DNA from: Microbacterium sp. MYb54
Lineage (GTDB): Bacteria; Actinomycetota; Actinomycetes; Actinomycetales; Microbacteriaceae
Reading direction: 5' to 3'
NCBI RefSeq assembly: GCF_002979515.1
Contig: NZ_PCPA01000004.1
Location: 1 to 64,000 of the forward strand
Length of the DNA: 64,000 bases
Shown: one piece after another, positions 1-7,965 of the stretch
How positions within the stretch are numbered: position 1 is the first letter of the stretch
Layout of the letters: each line of letters opens with the position of its first letter
Position numbers and translations under genes: made by a program
Notes under the pieces: generated by a model
Seen by the model: the letters and a program-made list of their open reading frames with translations, nothing else
Told to the model about the DNA's origin: nothing
The model's database searches: none

Positions 1-144
1 GGGGTGGAGAGGCGGGGGAACGGTGTCGTGGTCATGTCGGTGCTGCGTCCTTCTTCGAGAGCTGCGACCGGCACGTTCGACCCCCACGACGGGGAGCCGG
101 TCCGGCTACGCCCCGCCGTGGCGGCGAAGAAGAAGGTGCTCTGA
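1..144 (+). CDS. 3' end of an unidentified protein (partial)
   Basis: An open frame runs in from the left edge and stops with TGA at 142-144, giving 47 C-terminal residues that end in a Lys-rich tail (AAKKKVL). The start lies outside the window. The fragment has no motif I can assign to a family. The only support for a real gene is the uninterrupted frame with GC-rich third positions and a promoter-like gap before the next gene, so the call is tentative. Confidence 0.45.
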   Translation, partial: GVERRGNGVVVMSVLRPSSRAATGTFDPHDGEPVRLRPAVAAKKKVL

Positions 145-171
145 CGAGAACATGGCTAGACTGTAACACAA

Positions 172-192
172 CTCCTCAGACAAGTAGAGGAG
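172..192. promoter_or_regulatory. Inverted repeat upstream of the FadR-type regulator
   Basis: CTCCTC at 172-177 is matched by GAGGAG at 187-192 with a 9-base spacer, just before the regulator gene. A TAGACT -10-like hexamer sits at 157-162. The repeat could be an autoregulatory operator, but its right arm is also the purine-rich ribosome-binding region, so it may be coincidental. Confidence 0.3.
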
Positions 193-207
193 AGGAAGAA
201 GAGGTCC

Positions 208-876
208 ATGGCACAGGTGAGGCGAGCGCCCCTTGCGGATCAGGCTGCGGAACTGCTTCTGGAGCGGATCCGCTCAGGCGAGTGGGCGCTCGGGGAGAAG
301 CTTCCAGGCGAGACCACACTGGCGCCACAGCTCGGCGTCGGTCGCTCGACGATGCGAGAGGCCATCCGACAGCTCGCCGGACGTGGTGTGCTGGCATCGC
401 GGCAGGGTGCCGGAGTGTTCGTCACCGCGCTCGACGCCCCGGAGGACTGGGATGCCGTGTTGCGCAAGGCCGGCATCGTCGCGGTGATCGAGGCGCGCAT
501 CGCTATCGAGACGGAGGCGGCCGCGCTCGCCGCCGCACGACGTACGCCTGCCGACCTCCGCGCCATCCGACGCGCGCTCGCTCAGCGCGCCGAGCACCTG
601 TCCGACATCGACAGCCACGTCGATGCTGACACCGTGTTCCACCGCTCGATCGTCGCCGCCGCGCACAATCCGGTCCTCCTCGACCTGTTCGACAGCTTCA
701 CCCCACGGCTGCGCGAGGCCATGATCGAGATGCTCCGCATCAGACGGCACTTCGGTGGAGACGCCGATCACGATGTCCACGCCGAACTGGCCGGTGCGAT
801 CGCCGACCGCGACGAGGGCGCGGCAGCAGCTCGCAGCCGCGCCCACCTACTCAACCTTCGGGAGTCGCTGGCATGA
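208..876 (+). CDS. FadR-subfamily GntR transcriptional regulator
   Basis: A 222-residue regulator with the two-part FadR layout. Residues 1-75 form a winged helix-turn-helix (LPGETTLAPQLGVGRSTMREAIRQL, split here as LPGETTLAPQ and GVGRSTMREA), typical of GntR N-termini. Residues 90-220 are an all-helical FCD ligand domain with the spaced Asp/His residues (VFHRSIVAAAHN and DHDVHAEL) that bind a metal in this family. The start at 208 follows a purine-rich AGGAAGAAGAGG stretch. Ligand and targets are unknown. The gene points away from helR, so it is unlikely to belong to that operon. FadR-type regulators usually control a neighbouring catabolic or transport gene, here possibly the truncated gene at the left edge. 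Confidence 0.88.
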   Translation: MAQVRRAPLADQAAELLLERIRSGEWALGEKLPGETTLAPQLGVGRSTMREAIRQLAGRGVLASRQGAGVFVTALDAPEDWDAVLRKAGIVAVIEARIAIETEAAALAAARRTPADLRAIRRALAQRAEHLSDIDSHVDADTVFHRSIVAAAHNPVLLDLFDSFTPRLREAMIEMLRIRRHFGGDADHDVHAELAGAIADRDEGAAAARSRAHLLNLRESLA

Positions 877-975
877 TCGTGTCGGGGTAGGGGCGGTGGA
901 TGGGTCCTCTCGCGCCCGTTGCCCCGGCCCGCCTGCTCGTGGGCTGAGCTCCCGACTCCTCGGGCGAGCTCCTCG

Positions 976-3108
976 TCAGCGGAGCACCACGAGTTCCCGG
1001 GTCGATCGGGTCATCGCCACATAGCGATCCACGGCGCCGGTCACATCGGCGCCGAACTGCTCGGGGTGCACGAGGATCACGAGATCGAACTCGAGCCCCT
1101 TCGCGCCTTCCGGACTCAGCGAACGTACGCGCGAGGTGGCAGCGAATGCCGGATCGCCGATCACGCACGCCACTCCGTCCGGATGTGAGTCGAGCCAGCT
1201 CTCCAGCAGGGGAGTGAGGGATGCGGCCGCCTCGAAGCGCACCGGGACTCCGCTCTCGCGCACCGACGTCGGCACATTCGCATCGGGGATCGCCGCGAGG
1301 ATGGCCGGTGCCGCGACCTTCATCACCTCGGCGGGCGTCCGATAGTTCACGCCCAGGTGGGCGATCTTGACATCGCGGAGACCGATGCGTGCGAGCCTCG
1401 CCTCCCAGCTCTCGGTGAAGCCGTGCCGTGCCTGCGCCCGGTCGCCCACGATCGTGAAACTGCGTGAGGGGCAGCGGTCGATGAGCATCCGCCATTCGGA
1501 GTCCGTGAGCTCCTGCGCCTCGTCGACGACGATGTGGCCGAAGGGCCCGGCCAATTCATCGGGGGCGAGGGCCGGTGGGGCGTCGACGCCGAGCAGAACG
1601 TTCCTCGCATCCTGGCTGCGGAGGATCGACATCACCTTCATCTCGCTGTCGTCGTCTTCGATCAGGTGATCGACGACGTGGGAGATCTGCTCCTGCGCCG
1701 AGGCGATCACGGCCTGGCGCCGGTGCTCCTCGCGAACCGAGTCGGGATCGCCGATCCGGCGGTGGGCGGCATCCAGGAACGGGAGGTCTGCAACGGTCCA
1801 CGGTGCTTCTGCCTCGCGTTGCAGGAGCGTGATGTCGGCGTACGAGAGGTGCGGGGCGCACAGTTGCAGGAAGTCAGGAGAGGTCCACAGCCGTGCGACC
1901 ACCGAAGGCGGTGACAGCAACGGCCAGGCGGCGACGAATGCTCCGGTGAGCTCGTTCTCCTGGCGCAGCCACCGCCGCACGACGTGCGGGGGCACCTCCT
2001 CGTCGCCCACCTGGTCGACCAAGAGCTCCAAGATCTCCTCCCAGACCTCATCGCGTGCCTCGTTGTGCGATGCGGCCGGGTCGACTGCGGAGAACAGCTC
2101 TGCCCACTCCTCACGGCTCATCCAGAGATCGGCCCATGGTGACTCGAAACGCATCGCATGCCGAGGCGGACGCTCGAACGATCTGGCGGCGGCATCGAGC
2201 ATCGAGACGGGATCGAGTGAGGCCTTCAGCGCCACGACCCGAGGATTCGGCTCCTCGACCGACGCCGCCCCCTCCGGAACGAGATCGCGCAGGGTGCACA
2301 GCCGCACCGTGTCTTCGCCGAGACTGGGCAGGACATCCTCGACGTACGCGAGATAGTGCGCGTTGGGTCCCACCAGCAGCATGCCCCCGGCGCTCTGCGT
2401 CAGTCGGGGCTCGGCATACAGGAGGTGCGCGGCGCGATGCAGCGCCACGACGGTCTTGCCCGTGCCGGGACCGCCGTCCACGACGAGCGTGCCGGCGGAG
2501 GGCGTGCGGATGATCGCGTCCTGGTCGGCCTGGATCGTCGCGAGCACGTCGCGCATCCGCGAGGTGCGGTGGGTTCCGAGGCTGGCGATGAATGCGGACT
2601 GGTCGTCGAGTGACGCGGCGCCGTCGAACGCGGGAGGTGTGAGCGCCTCGTCCCAGTAGTCACTGACATGGCCGTCGGCCCAGCGGTATCGACGACGGGA
2701 GATGATCCCTCGCGGATCCTCCATGGTCGCAGCGAAGTACGGCTCCGCCGCCGGCGTCCGCCAATCGACGAGGAGGCGGGTGCCATCGGCGGCGACCAGC
2801 CCGATGCGGCCGATGTAGATCGGTTCGCCGCGCGAGGGTGTCATCCGCCCGAGGCAGATGTCGATCCCGAATCGCTCCAAGACCCGAAGGCGCGCGCTCA
2901 ACCGTCGGATCTCCAGATCGCGGTCCACAGCGGCATCGCCGAACTCGGCGTTCCGGCGTCGCACCTCGGTAAGGCGCAGCGCGACCTCGGTGCGTTGATC
3001 CTCCAGCGTGTCCGCGATTCGCCGGAGCTGCGCCCGGTCGCGGTCGAGGAGTTCAGGGGTGGTCTTCGCGCGGCGGTTCTCGGTGAGGCGGAAGGGTTCG
3101 AGGGGCAT
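976..3108 (-). CDS. helR: RNA polymerase recycling motor ATPase HelR (HelD-like)
   Basis: A 710-residue UvrD/Rep-like protein of the HelD/HelR family. These proteins bind RNA polymerase and use ATP to remove stalled complexes. HelR of Streptomyces also displaces bound rifamycin, giving tolerance. Residues 1-80 are a charged helical hairpin expected to enter the secondary channel. Residues 80-160 contain the IYIGRIGL and LLVDWRTPAAEPYF signatures of the family. Walker A is GPGTGKT at about 213-219, and a DEAQEL Walker B lies near 525. C-terminal helicase motifs include KGLEFDLVI and YVAMTRS. The start follows AAGGAG. A palindrome matching the rifamycin-associated element lies in the -35 region, so drug induction is expected. 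Class assignment rests on motifs and context, not on alignment. Confidence 0.9.
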   Translation of the reverse strand: MPLEPFRLTENRRAKTTPELLDRDRAQLRRIADTLEDQRTEVALRLTEVRRRNAEFGDAAVDRDLEIRRLSARLRVLERFGIDICLGRMTPSRGEPIYIGRIGLVAADGTRLLVDWRTPAAEPYFAATMEDPRGIISRRRYRWADGHVSDYWDEALTPPAFDGAASLDDQSAFIASLGTHRTSRMRDVLATIQADQDAIIRTPSAGTLVVDGGPGTGKTVVALHRAAHLLYAEPRLTQSAGGMLLVGPNAHYLAYVEDVLPSLGEDTVRLCTLRDLVPEGAASVEEPNPRVVALKASLDPVSMLDAAARSFERPPRHAMRFESPWADLWMSREEWAELFSAVDPAASHNEARDEVWEEILELLVDQVGDEEVPPHVVRRWLRQENELTGAFVAAWPLLSPPSVVARLWTSPDFLQLCAPHLSYADITLLQREAEAPWTVADLPFLDAAHRRIGDPDSVREEHRRQAVIASAQEQISHVVDHLIEDDDSEMKVMSILRSQDARNVLLGVDAPPALAPDELAGPFGHIVVDEAQELTDSEWRMLIDRCPSRSFTIVGDRAQARHGFTESWEARLARIGLRDVKIAHLGVNYRTPAEVMKVAAPAILAAIPDANVPTSVRESGVPVRFEAAASLTPLLESWLDSHPDGVACVIGDPAFAATSRVRSLSPEGAKGLEFDLVILVHPEQFGADVTGAVDRYVAMTRSTRELVVLR

Positions 3109-3152
3109 GGATCTCCTTCACGCTCGAGTGCCGATCACAGGAGCGAGGGTCG

Positions 3153-3192
3153 ATTCTGCCGCATGGTGGGGGCCTTGCGGCAAGCCCCCACC
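3153..3192 (-). promoter_or_regulatory. Rifamycin-associated element (RAE)-like palindrome and promoter of helR
   Basis: A 28-base imperfect palindrome spans 3165-3192. Read on the minus strand, 3188-3170 is GGGGCTTGCCGCAAGGCCC. This matches the actinobacterial RAE consensus as I recall it (GGGGCTTGCGGCAAGGCCC) at 18 of 19 positions, including the asymmetric AAGGCCC right arm. A CAGAAT -10-like hexamer at 3158-3153 places the element over the -35 region, with the helR start 45 bases further on. It could also act as a terminator hairpin for the amidohydrolase gene that ends 32 bases upstream, but no T-run follows. Confidence 0.8.
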
Positions 3193-3223
3193 TCGGGGAT
3201 ATCCTGGAGATGCAGGCGGGGAG

Positions 3224-4813
3224 CTACGGCTCGTAGACTGTTCGTCCCGCGATCACCGTCCGCACCACTTTCGCGGTCAGCAGGGTCGCCGGATCTGCAT
3301 CGAACGGATCGGCGTCGAGAACGGCGAAGTCGGCTGCGTATCCGACGGCGATGCGTCCACGCCAGTCGCCATCGCCCATCGATGCCGCGGCATCCCGAGT
3401 GGCATGCGCCATCGCTCGCTCGAGCGGGAGCGCCTGCTCAGGGTGCGCGGCCGGGACCCCCGGCGTCAGAGCCGAAGCGCGGGTGCTGGCGACGTACATG
3501 TTCGCGAGCGCATCATGCGGAGCGGTCGGCGCATCGGTCGAGAAGGCGAGGAGCGCGCCTGCCTGCTCGTACTCCGACCAGGCGAACGCGCGGTCGACAC
3601 GGTCGTCTCCGATCTGCGCCGCCCAGTTCGCGAAGATCGCGGGGTCCGCGTGCACAGGCTGCATCGAGGCCGTGACGCCGAGCCGCGCCATGCGCTCGGC
3701 GGTCGCAGGGGCGGCGTACTCGAGGTGCTCGATGCGGTGCCTACGCTGCTGTTCGCCGTTCACCGCGATCGCGTGCTCGATCGCGTCGAGGGCCAACGTG
3801 CTCGCCGCGTCGCCGATCGCATGCAACGCGATCTGCAGGCCAGCGGCGTCCGCCGCCGCGACCACGGGGAGCAGCCGCTCGGCGGGCCAGATCGGCTCGG
3901 CGTTCGTGCCGTCGGCATACGGGGCGCCCATGGCCGCGGTGCACGCATCGATCGTGCCGTCGAGCACCAGCTTGATCCCGAGGACCTGCACGCCTGCCGT
4001 CGAAGCCGACGCGTGCTCGGCAGCCTGCGCGACCTGCGCGAGGTTCGAGGCGTCGTCGCCGGTGTTCGCGATGAACCAGTGCGCGGCGATACGCAACGGG
4101 AGGTCGCCGCGCTCGGAGGCCCGACCGAGCGCGGCGAGCCCGAGCTCGTCGAAAGCCATGTCCACGGCCCCGGTCACGCCGGCGGCGAGGTAGGCGGAGG
4201 CGACCCGCTCGACCGCCGCGTCCCGCTGGGCGTCGGTCGTGCTCGCGTCGCGGTGAGCCCACGCGTGCAGCTGCGCAGCCGTCTCGTACAGCATCCCGGT
4301 CGCATCGCCCGCGGCGTCGCGGGCGATGCGACCGCCGATGGGGTCGGGGGTGTCCCGCGTGATTCCGAGCTCGATGAGAGCGGCGGTGTTCACCCAGCAG
4401 GAGTGGTAGTCGTTCGCGTCGAGGTAGACCGGGATGTCGGAGACGACCGCATCGATCATCGCCGCAGTCGGCTCTCCATCCGGGATCGCATCGAACAGCC
4501 AGCCGCGTCCGCGCAGCACGCCGGGAGCGGCTTCTCGCGCAGCGTTCAGCCTGTACTGGATCTCCTCCAGCGAGGAGGCGTCCGTGAGTCCGACCTGTCC
4601 GAGCGCCTCGCCCATCATCAGCAGGTGGGTGTGCGCGTCGGTGAATCCGGGGAGGACGACGCGACCCCCGAGGTCGATGACGGTGTCGGCCGGCGGTGCT
4701 GAATCCTCCGCACCGACGTGGACGAACACGTCGCCGTCGACGACGACCGAGTCGGCCCAGCGAGACTCGTCACCGGTGAAGATGCGTCCGTGGCGGTAGA
4801 GGGTGCGGGTCAT
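3224..4813 (-). CDS. YtcJ/AepA-like amidohydrolase
   Basis: A 529-residue metal-dependent amidohydrolase. The N-terminal beta-sandwich ends in GRVVLPGFTDAHTHL, which carries the HxH metal ligands of the family. A later His lies in LQIALHAIGDAA, and a catalytic Asp in FSTDAPTAPHDAL. The C-terminal sandwich includes GRIAVGYAADFAVLDADPF. Members of the YtcJ group hydrolyse amides or carbamates, and most have no known substrate. Its ATG overlaps the stop of the upstream MFS transporter gene by four bases (ATGA), so the two are translationally coupled and probably act on one compound. Control by the divergent TetR regulator at 6232 is inferred from layout. Confidence 0.88.
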   Translation of the reverse strand: MTRTLYRHGRIFTGDESRWADSVVVDGDVFVHVGAEDSAPPADTVIDLGGRVVLPGFTDAHTHLLMMGEALGQVGLTDASSLEEIQYRLNAAREAAPGVLRGRGWLFDAIPDGEPTAAMIDAVVSDIPVYLDANDYHSCWVNTAALIELGITRDTPDPIGGRIARDAAGDATGMLYETAAQLHAWAHRDASTTDAQRDAAVERVASAYLAAGVTGAVDMAFDELGLAALGRASERGDLPLRIAAHWFIANTGDDASNLAQVAQAAEHASASTAGVQVLGIKLVLDGTIDACTAAMGAPYADGTNAEPIWPAERLLPVVAAADAAGLQIALHAIGDAASTLALDAIEHAIAVNGEQQRRHRIEHLEYAAPATAERMARLGVTASMQPVHADPAIFANWAAQIGDDRVDRAFAWSEYEQAGALLAFSTDAPTAPHDALANMYVASTRASALTPGVPAAHPEQALPLERAMAHATRDAAASMGDGDWRGRIAVGYAADFAVLDADPFDADPATLLTAKVVRTVIAGRTVYEP

Positions 4814-6045
4814 GCGATGTTCTCCTGTACGTTCATGCGTTCGAGGCGCGTCGATACGAGGGCGATCGCTCCGGCGGGAACGGCCAGAACGAAGCTCGCG
4901 ATACCGAGGGCGACGGCGAAACCCTGGTAGCCGAGGGCGCCGACGAGAGCTGCGCCGATGACCGGGGTGAGTGCCGAGCCGACGAGGTAGACCGCGAGCA
5001 GCGGTCCCGACCAGCGGCCGTCTGCGTCCAGTGCCGCAGAAGTCGACACGAAGTACATGAACGCGATGGCATATACGGAGTTCCAGGCGATGAACACCAC
5101 GATGAAGGTGGTGGGATCGGAGACGAATCCCTCCACGATCTTCAACGCGCCTCCGGCGATCAGCAGGATCACGAGCGGAACAGCACGCCCGAATCGGGCT
5201 CCGACGATCATGAGGAGCAGGGAGCCGAGCAACCCGCCGGCCGTCGCTCCGCTGAGCGCGATGCCGAGTCCCTCCGGGGTCAACGCCGCCTGCTCAGCGC
5301 CCATCACCCCGGCCATCGCCCAGAGCGAATCCTCGCTGGCTGCCCAGAGCGCGAACACGATGAGAAGTCCGAAGCCCGCGATCGTGACGGTGCGTGAACG
5401 CGCGGGCGAAAGGCGGACGGTTCCCGTCGGGGGGATCTCGATCGGCATCGCCTCGGCGATCGCCGCCCCCGCCTGCGGAGCGACGACCGGAGCTGCGGGC
5501 AGCCAGGCCGACGCGACCAGGCCGATCATGCTGAACAGCGCCAGGGCCCCGAAGACGTCGATCGGCGCGAGGCCGATGAGTGGGATGACGGCGAGGACAA
5601 CGGTGATGACGCCCCGGTTCGCCATCCCGTTGAAGCCGGCGACCCTGTCCGGATTGCGGAAGGCTGCGAGGGCGGCCCCGGATGCGGCGACAGCGCAACC
5701 GGCTCCTGCTCCGCCGAGGAGGAGTGCGGGGAGCATCGCGCCAGGGGCGAGCGCCGCGGTCGAGAATCCGACGACGGCGAGGGCCAGCCCGGCGCGTGCG
5801 ACGGTTCGGCGATGCACGCCGGCACACAGCGGAGCGATCGCCAGTCCCGTCACAGCCGTCAGCAGAAGCGTCGCGGTGACGAGCCAACTCGCGGTGAGGA
5901 TGTCGATGCCGAGGCCGGTCTGTGCGGCGGTGATCATGTAGGGCGACAGATTGACGCCCAGGTAGCCTGCGATCCCGATCGCGAACGTGGCCGCAGCCGT
6001 CGGGAAGCGGAGCGGGATTCTGGTGCGGAGGTCGAGAGTGGTCAT
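4810..6045 (-). CDS. MFS transporter
   Basis: A 411-residue membrane protein with about 12 hydrophobic segments and a longer central cytoplasmic loop, as in the major facilitator superfamily. The N-terminal half shows LGIDILTASWLVTATLL and a conserved loop with Arg residues after TM2. I start it at the ATG at 6045 because CTGGAG precedes it and the hydrophobic helices begin soon after. A longer frame to 6195 would run through the operator and promoter region. It is first in a two-gene unit with the amidohydrolase, which it overlaps by four bases. Import of the hydrolase substrate or export of a toxic compound are both possible. Transport direction cannot be read from the sequence. Confidence 0.85.
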   Translation of the reverse strand: MTTLDLRTRIPLRFPTAAATFAIGIAGYLGVNLSPYMITAAQTGLGIDILTASWLVTATLLLTAVTGLAIAPLCAGVHRRTVARAGLALAVVGFSTAALAPGAMLPALLLGGAGAGCAVAASGAALAAFRNPDRVAGFNGMANRGVITVVLAVIPLIGLAPIDVFGALALFSMIGLVASAWLPAAPVVAPQAGAAIAEAMPIEIPPTGTVRLSPARSRTVTIAGFGLLIVFALWAASEDSLWAMAGVMGAEQAALTPEGLGIALSGATAGGLLGSLLLMIVGARFGRAVPLVILLIAGGALKIVEGFVSDPTTFIVVFIAWNSVYAIAFMYFVSTSAALDADGRWSGPLLAVYLVGSALTPVIGAALVGALGYQGFAVALGIASFVLAVPAGAIALVSTRLERMNVQENIA

Positions 6046-6119
6046 GGGGCTCCAGGGAGTCGGCACGGCATTGTGCGCGGGAGGGGAAGACAGCTGGCGT
6101 GCGTCGGATGGAGCACAGC

Positions 6120-6148
6120 GTCGTAAACGAATGGTGTTCGTAAACGAA
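6120..6148. promoter_or_regulatory. Tandem operator-like repeats between the MFS and TetR genes
   Basis: TCGTAAACGAA occurs twice, at 6121-6131 and 6138-6148, a 17-base period. The second copy is TTCGTAAACGAA (6137-6148), a near-perfect 12-base palindrome apart from the central AAA. Two such sites between a divergent TetR regulator and its likely target are typical of TetR operators. They lie upstream of both gene starts (6045 minus, 6232 plus). Confidence 0.65.
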
Positions 6149-6231
6149 CGATGTTCATTATTATGCACAGGAGAGGGTTCGTGCGGAACCCCCAATTGCC
6201 GACTTCCGGTTCCCGGAGAAAGCGAGTCCCG

Positions 6232-6834
6232 ATGCCGAGGCCTTCCTCACCGCTGCTGTCCCCGGAGATCATCGGCGCTGCCGGGCTCGCGCTGGCCAAG
6301 GACGGAGATCCGTTCGGCGTCAACGCGATCGCTCGTAGCCTGGGCGTGCGGCCGTCGTCGCTCTACAACCATGTCGAGGGCATGGACGGGATCCTCGAAC
6401 TCATGCGAGGTCGACTCGTCGACGGGTACCGCATCGAGTGGAATGGTGAGCCCTGGGATGAGTACCTGCAGGTGGTGCTCCGGACGCAGCGTCGGATGTA
6501 TGCCGATCATCCGCAACTCGTTCCGCTGCTCGTCGGCAAGACGATCACGCATCCGGCGGTCATCGCCGCCTACGACGACCTCGCCTCCGTGCTCGTCGAC
6601 GGAGGATTCCCCGAAGATGAGGTGCTGTCGGTCATCGCGGTCATCGACGCCTTCGCTATCGGATTCGGTCTCGACCTCGCCTCGCCCGACGAGGTATGGC
6701 AGCCCGGCGAAGAAACGCGCACCCTCGGCCGGCTCATCGACGGTGCGGAACGGGGGAGCGCTCGTTCGGATCGCACGTTCGCGCTCGGCGTCGGTCTGCT
6801 CATCGACTCGCTGCGTGCCCGTCTCGCGCGTTGA
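6232..6834 (+). CDS. TetR family transcriptional regulator
   Basis: A 200-residue regulator. The N-terminal helix-turn-helix spans about residues 10-50 (GVNAIARSLGVRPSSLYNHVEG), matching the TetR DNA-binding domain. The C-terminal 140 residues form the helical ligand domain of the TetR/AcrR C group (YADHPQLVPLLVGK). The start chosen is the ATG at 6232, preceded by GGAGAAAG. The open frame continues upstream to 6151 but without a better ribosome site. The gene is divergent from the MFS-amidohydrolase pair, with tandem palindromes between them, so it most likely represses that pair and itself. The inducer is unknown. Confidence 0.88.
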   Translation: MPRPSSPLLSPEIIGAAGLALAKDGDPFGVNAIARSLGVRPSSLYNHVEGMDGILELMRGRLVDGYRIEWNGEPWDEYLQVVLRTQRRMYADHPQLVPLLVGKTITHPAVIAAYDDLASVLVDGGFPEDEVLSVIAVIDAFAIGFGLDLASPDEVWQPGEETRTLGRLIDGAERGSARSDRTFALGVGLLIDSLRARLAR

Positions 6835-6904
6835 CCGATCCCGGGTCGGAAGCGACCTGACGTAGCATGCACTCTGCGGCATCCACTGATCCCGAGGAGG
6901 ACTC

Positions 6905-7279
6905 ATGACCACCTGGAACCCCGACGAGCTCGCCCGTATCGCCGAGCCGGAGATGTTCGATCTCTCTGCGCAGCTCGCCGACGGCTCAACGCCGAAGACC
7001 GTGGGCATCTGGGCGGTGGCGGTGGACGGTCGTCTGTTCGTGCGCTCCTACACGGGCCTCGAGGGCAAGTGGTATGCCCCGGCCCTCGCCAGCCTGCGTG
7101 GTCGGGTCTCGGCGGGCGGTGTCACCAAGGACGTCCGATTCGAGCGGGTCACCGACGAGGCGACGAACTCCGCGATCGACGCCGAGTGCCTCGCGAAGTA
7201 CACGCCGAGCCCCTATGCGCCGGAGATGGGCCAGGAGCCGGTGCGCTCGAACACCCTCGAGGTCGTGCCGCTCGGCTGA
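6905..7279 (+). CDS. DUF2255 family protein
   Basis: A 124-residue soluble protein that I recognise as DUF2255 from its pattern: an N-terminal WxxDELARI helix, a VGIWAVAVDGRLFVRSY strand pair, a conserved GxxGKWYAPAL segment, and a DEATNSAIDAECLAKY helix. The fold recalls small beta-barrel flavin-type proteins that handle nitroreductase-like chemistry, but no function is established and no catalytic residue can be named. The start is firm because GAGGAGGA lies seven bases before the ATG. It stands alone between the TetR gene and a structured intergenic region. Confidence 0.8.
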   Translation: MTTWNPDELARIAEPEMFDLSAQLADGSTPKTVGIWAVAVDGRLFVRSYTGLEGKWYAPALASLRGRVSAGGVTKDVRFERVTDEATNSAIDAECLAKYTPSPYAPEMGQEPVRSNTLEVVPLG

Positions 7280-7315
7280 ACGCGTCGCCGTTGCGGTCCG
7301 CTGAAGGGGAGATTG

Positions 7316-7360
7316 GCCCTCTCGAACGGCTCCGCCCCAGACGGGTGTCGTCGAGAGGGC
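7316..7360 (+). terminator. Hairpin after the DUF2255 gene
   Basis: A 10-base perfect stem (7316-7325 with 7351-7360) and a GC-rich 25-base loop begin 37 bases after the stop codon. There is no T-run, which is common for actinobacterial terminators, but the long loop leaves a structured-RNA role open. Confidence 0.45.
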
Positions 7361-7535
7361 TCACCGCCCTTCCCGGACGGTTGGGGAGGCGGCGAAAGAA
7401 ATCGCTGCGCTCACGGCTGATCCCCAGTACATCAGCCTCGTAGCCCCCGCTACCTGAGCAGAATATCGCTTAATCGGCTTGTCCGCCATTTGGGGGACAA
7501 AGAAATTTACGAATGTTACCGAAGAGGACTCCCTG

Positions 7536-7563
7536 TTGTCTTCCCGGTGGCGTTGCCTAGGGT
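7536..7563 (+). promoter_or_regulatory. Leaderless-type promoter
   Basis: TTGTCT at 7536-7541 and TAGGGT at 7558-7563 are separated by 16 bases. The ATG at 7570 follows only six bases after the -10, so the transcript probably begins at the start codon. No ribosome-binding site is present. Confidence 0.55.
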
Positions 7564-7569
7564 GGACTC

Positions 7570-7953
7570 ATGGACAGATTGCTCGTGCTCACCGCTCAGG
7601 TCGCCATCGCTCACGGCCACCGCATCGAGGTGACCGAGCAGGCCGATCCGCTCACCGATGAGCCCGTCGTCCTCGCGCTCGTCGACCTCGACACCGGTAT
7701 CCGTTATCGACGCACTGAGGAGCCCAGTGGCGACTTCTCGCGGTGGATCGGTCGCGTCCTGAAGTGCACCGTGACCATGGGGGGAGCCGGCGCGCACACG
7801 TCGCTCCTGGTCGGCCCGATCGGACCGGGCGCGACGGGGGCGAAGGTCGCCCTCCGAGACGCCGACGCCGCCGCCGATGCCGCGAAGGCCGAGGCTGACC
7901 GATGGGGTGGCGCGGATCGCCCTCCGGCAGAGGAGCCGGAACGCTTCTGGTGA
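7570..7953 (+). CDS. Hypothetical protein
   Basis: A 127-residue soluble protein that I do not recognise. The first 80 residues alternate hydrophobic strands and Gly-rich turns, suggesting a compact alpha/beta or beta-barrel domain. The stretch from 95 to 115 is an Ala/Asp/Lys-rich helix, and the acidic, Pro-rich tail ends in ERFW. It has no signal peptide or membrane segment. It appears to be transcribed as a leaderless message, since a TAGGGT hexamer sits six bases before the ATG. It converges on dnaE2, whose 3' end is 12 bases away. Coding character is good on codon bias, so I regard it as real but of unknown function. Confidence 0.65.
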   Translation: MDRLLVLTAQVAIAHGHRIEVTEQADPLTDEPVVLALVDLDTGIRYRRTEEPSGDFSRWIGRVLKCTVTMGGAGAHTSLLVGPIGPGATGAKVALRDADAAADAAKAEADRWGGADRPPAEEPERFW

Positions 7954-7965
7954 AGGGGTTCCTCC

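Larger units (their letters stand above)
7280..7569. other. 290-base intergenic region with two inverted repeats
   Basis: No convincing gene is visible here. GCCCTCTCGA at 7316-7325 pairs with TCGAGAGGGC at 7351-7360 around a 25-base loop. TTGTCC at 7479-7484 pairs with GGACAA at 7495-7500 around 10 bases. The stretch 7450-7520 is distinctly AT-richer than its flanks. The first repeat may terminate the DUF2255 transcript. The second lies upstream of the promoter of the next gene and could be an operator. Confidence 0.5.

Noticed and set aside
3165..3192. Palindrome considered only as a terminator of the amidohydrolase gene
   Set aside because: There is no T-run, and the asymmetric 19-mer matches the RAE consensus beside helR. 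A dual role cannot be excluded.
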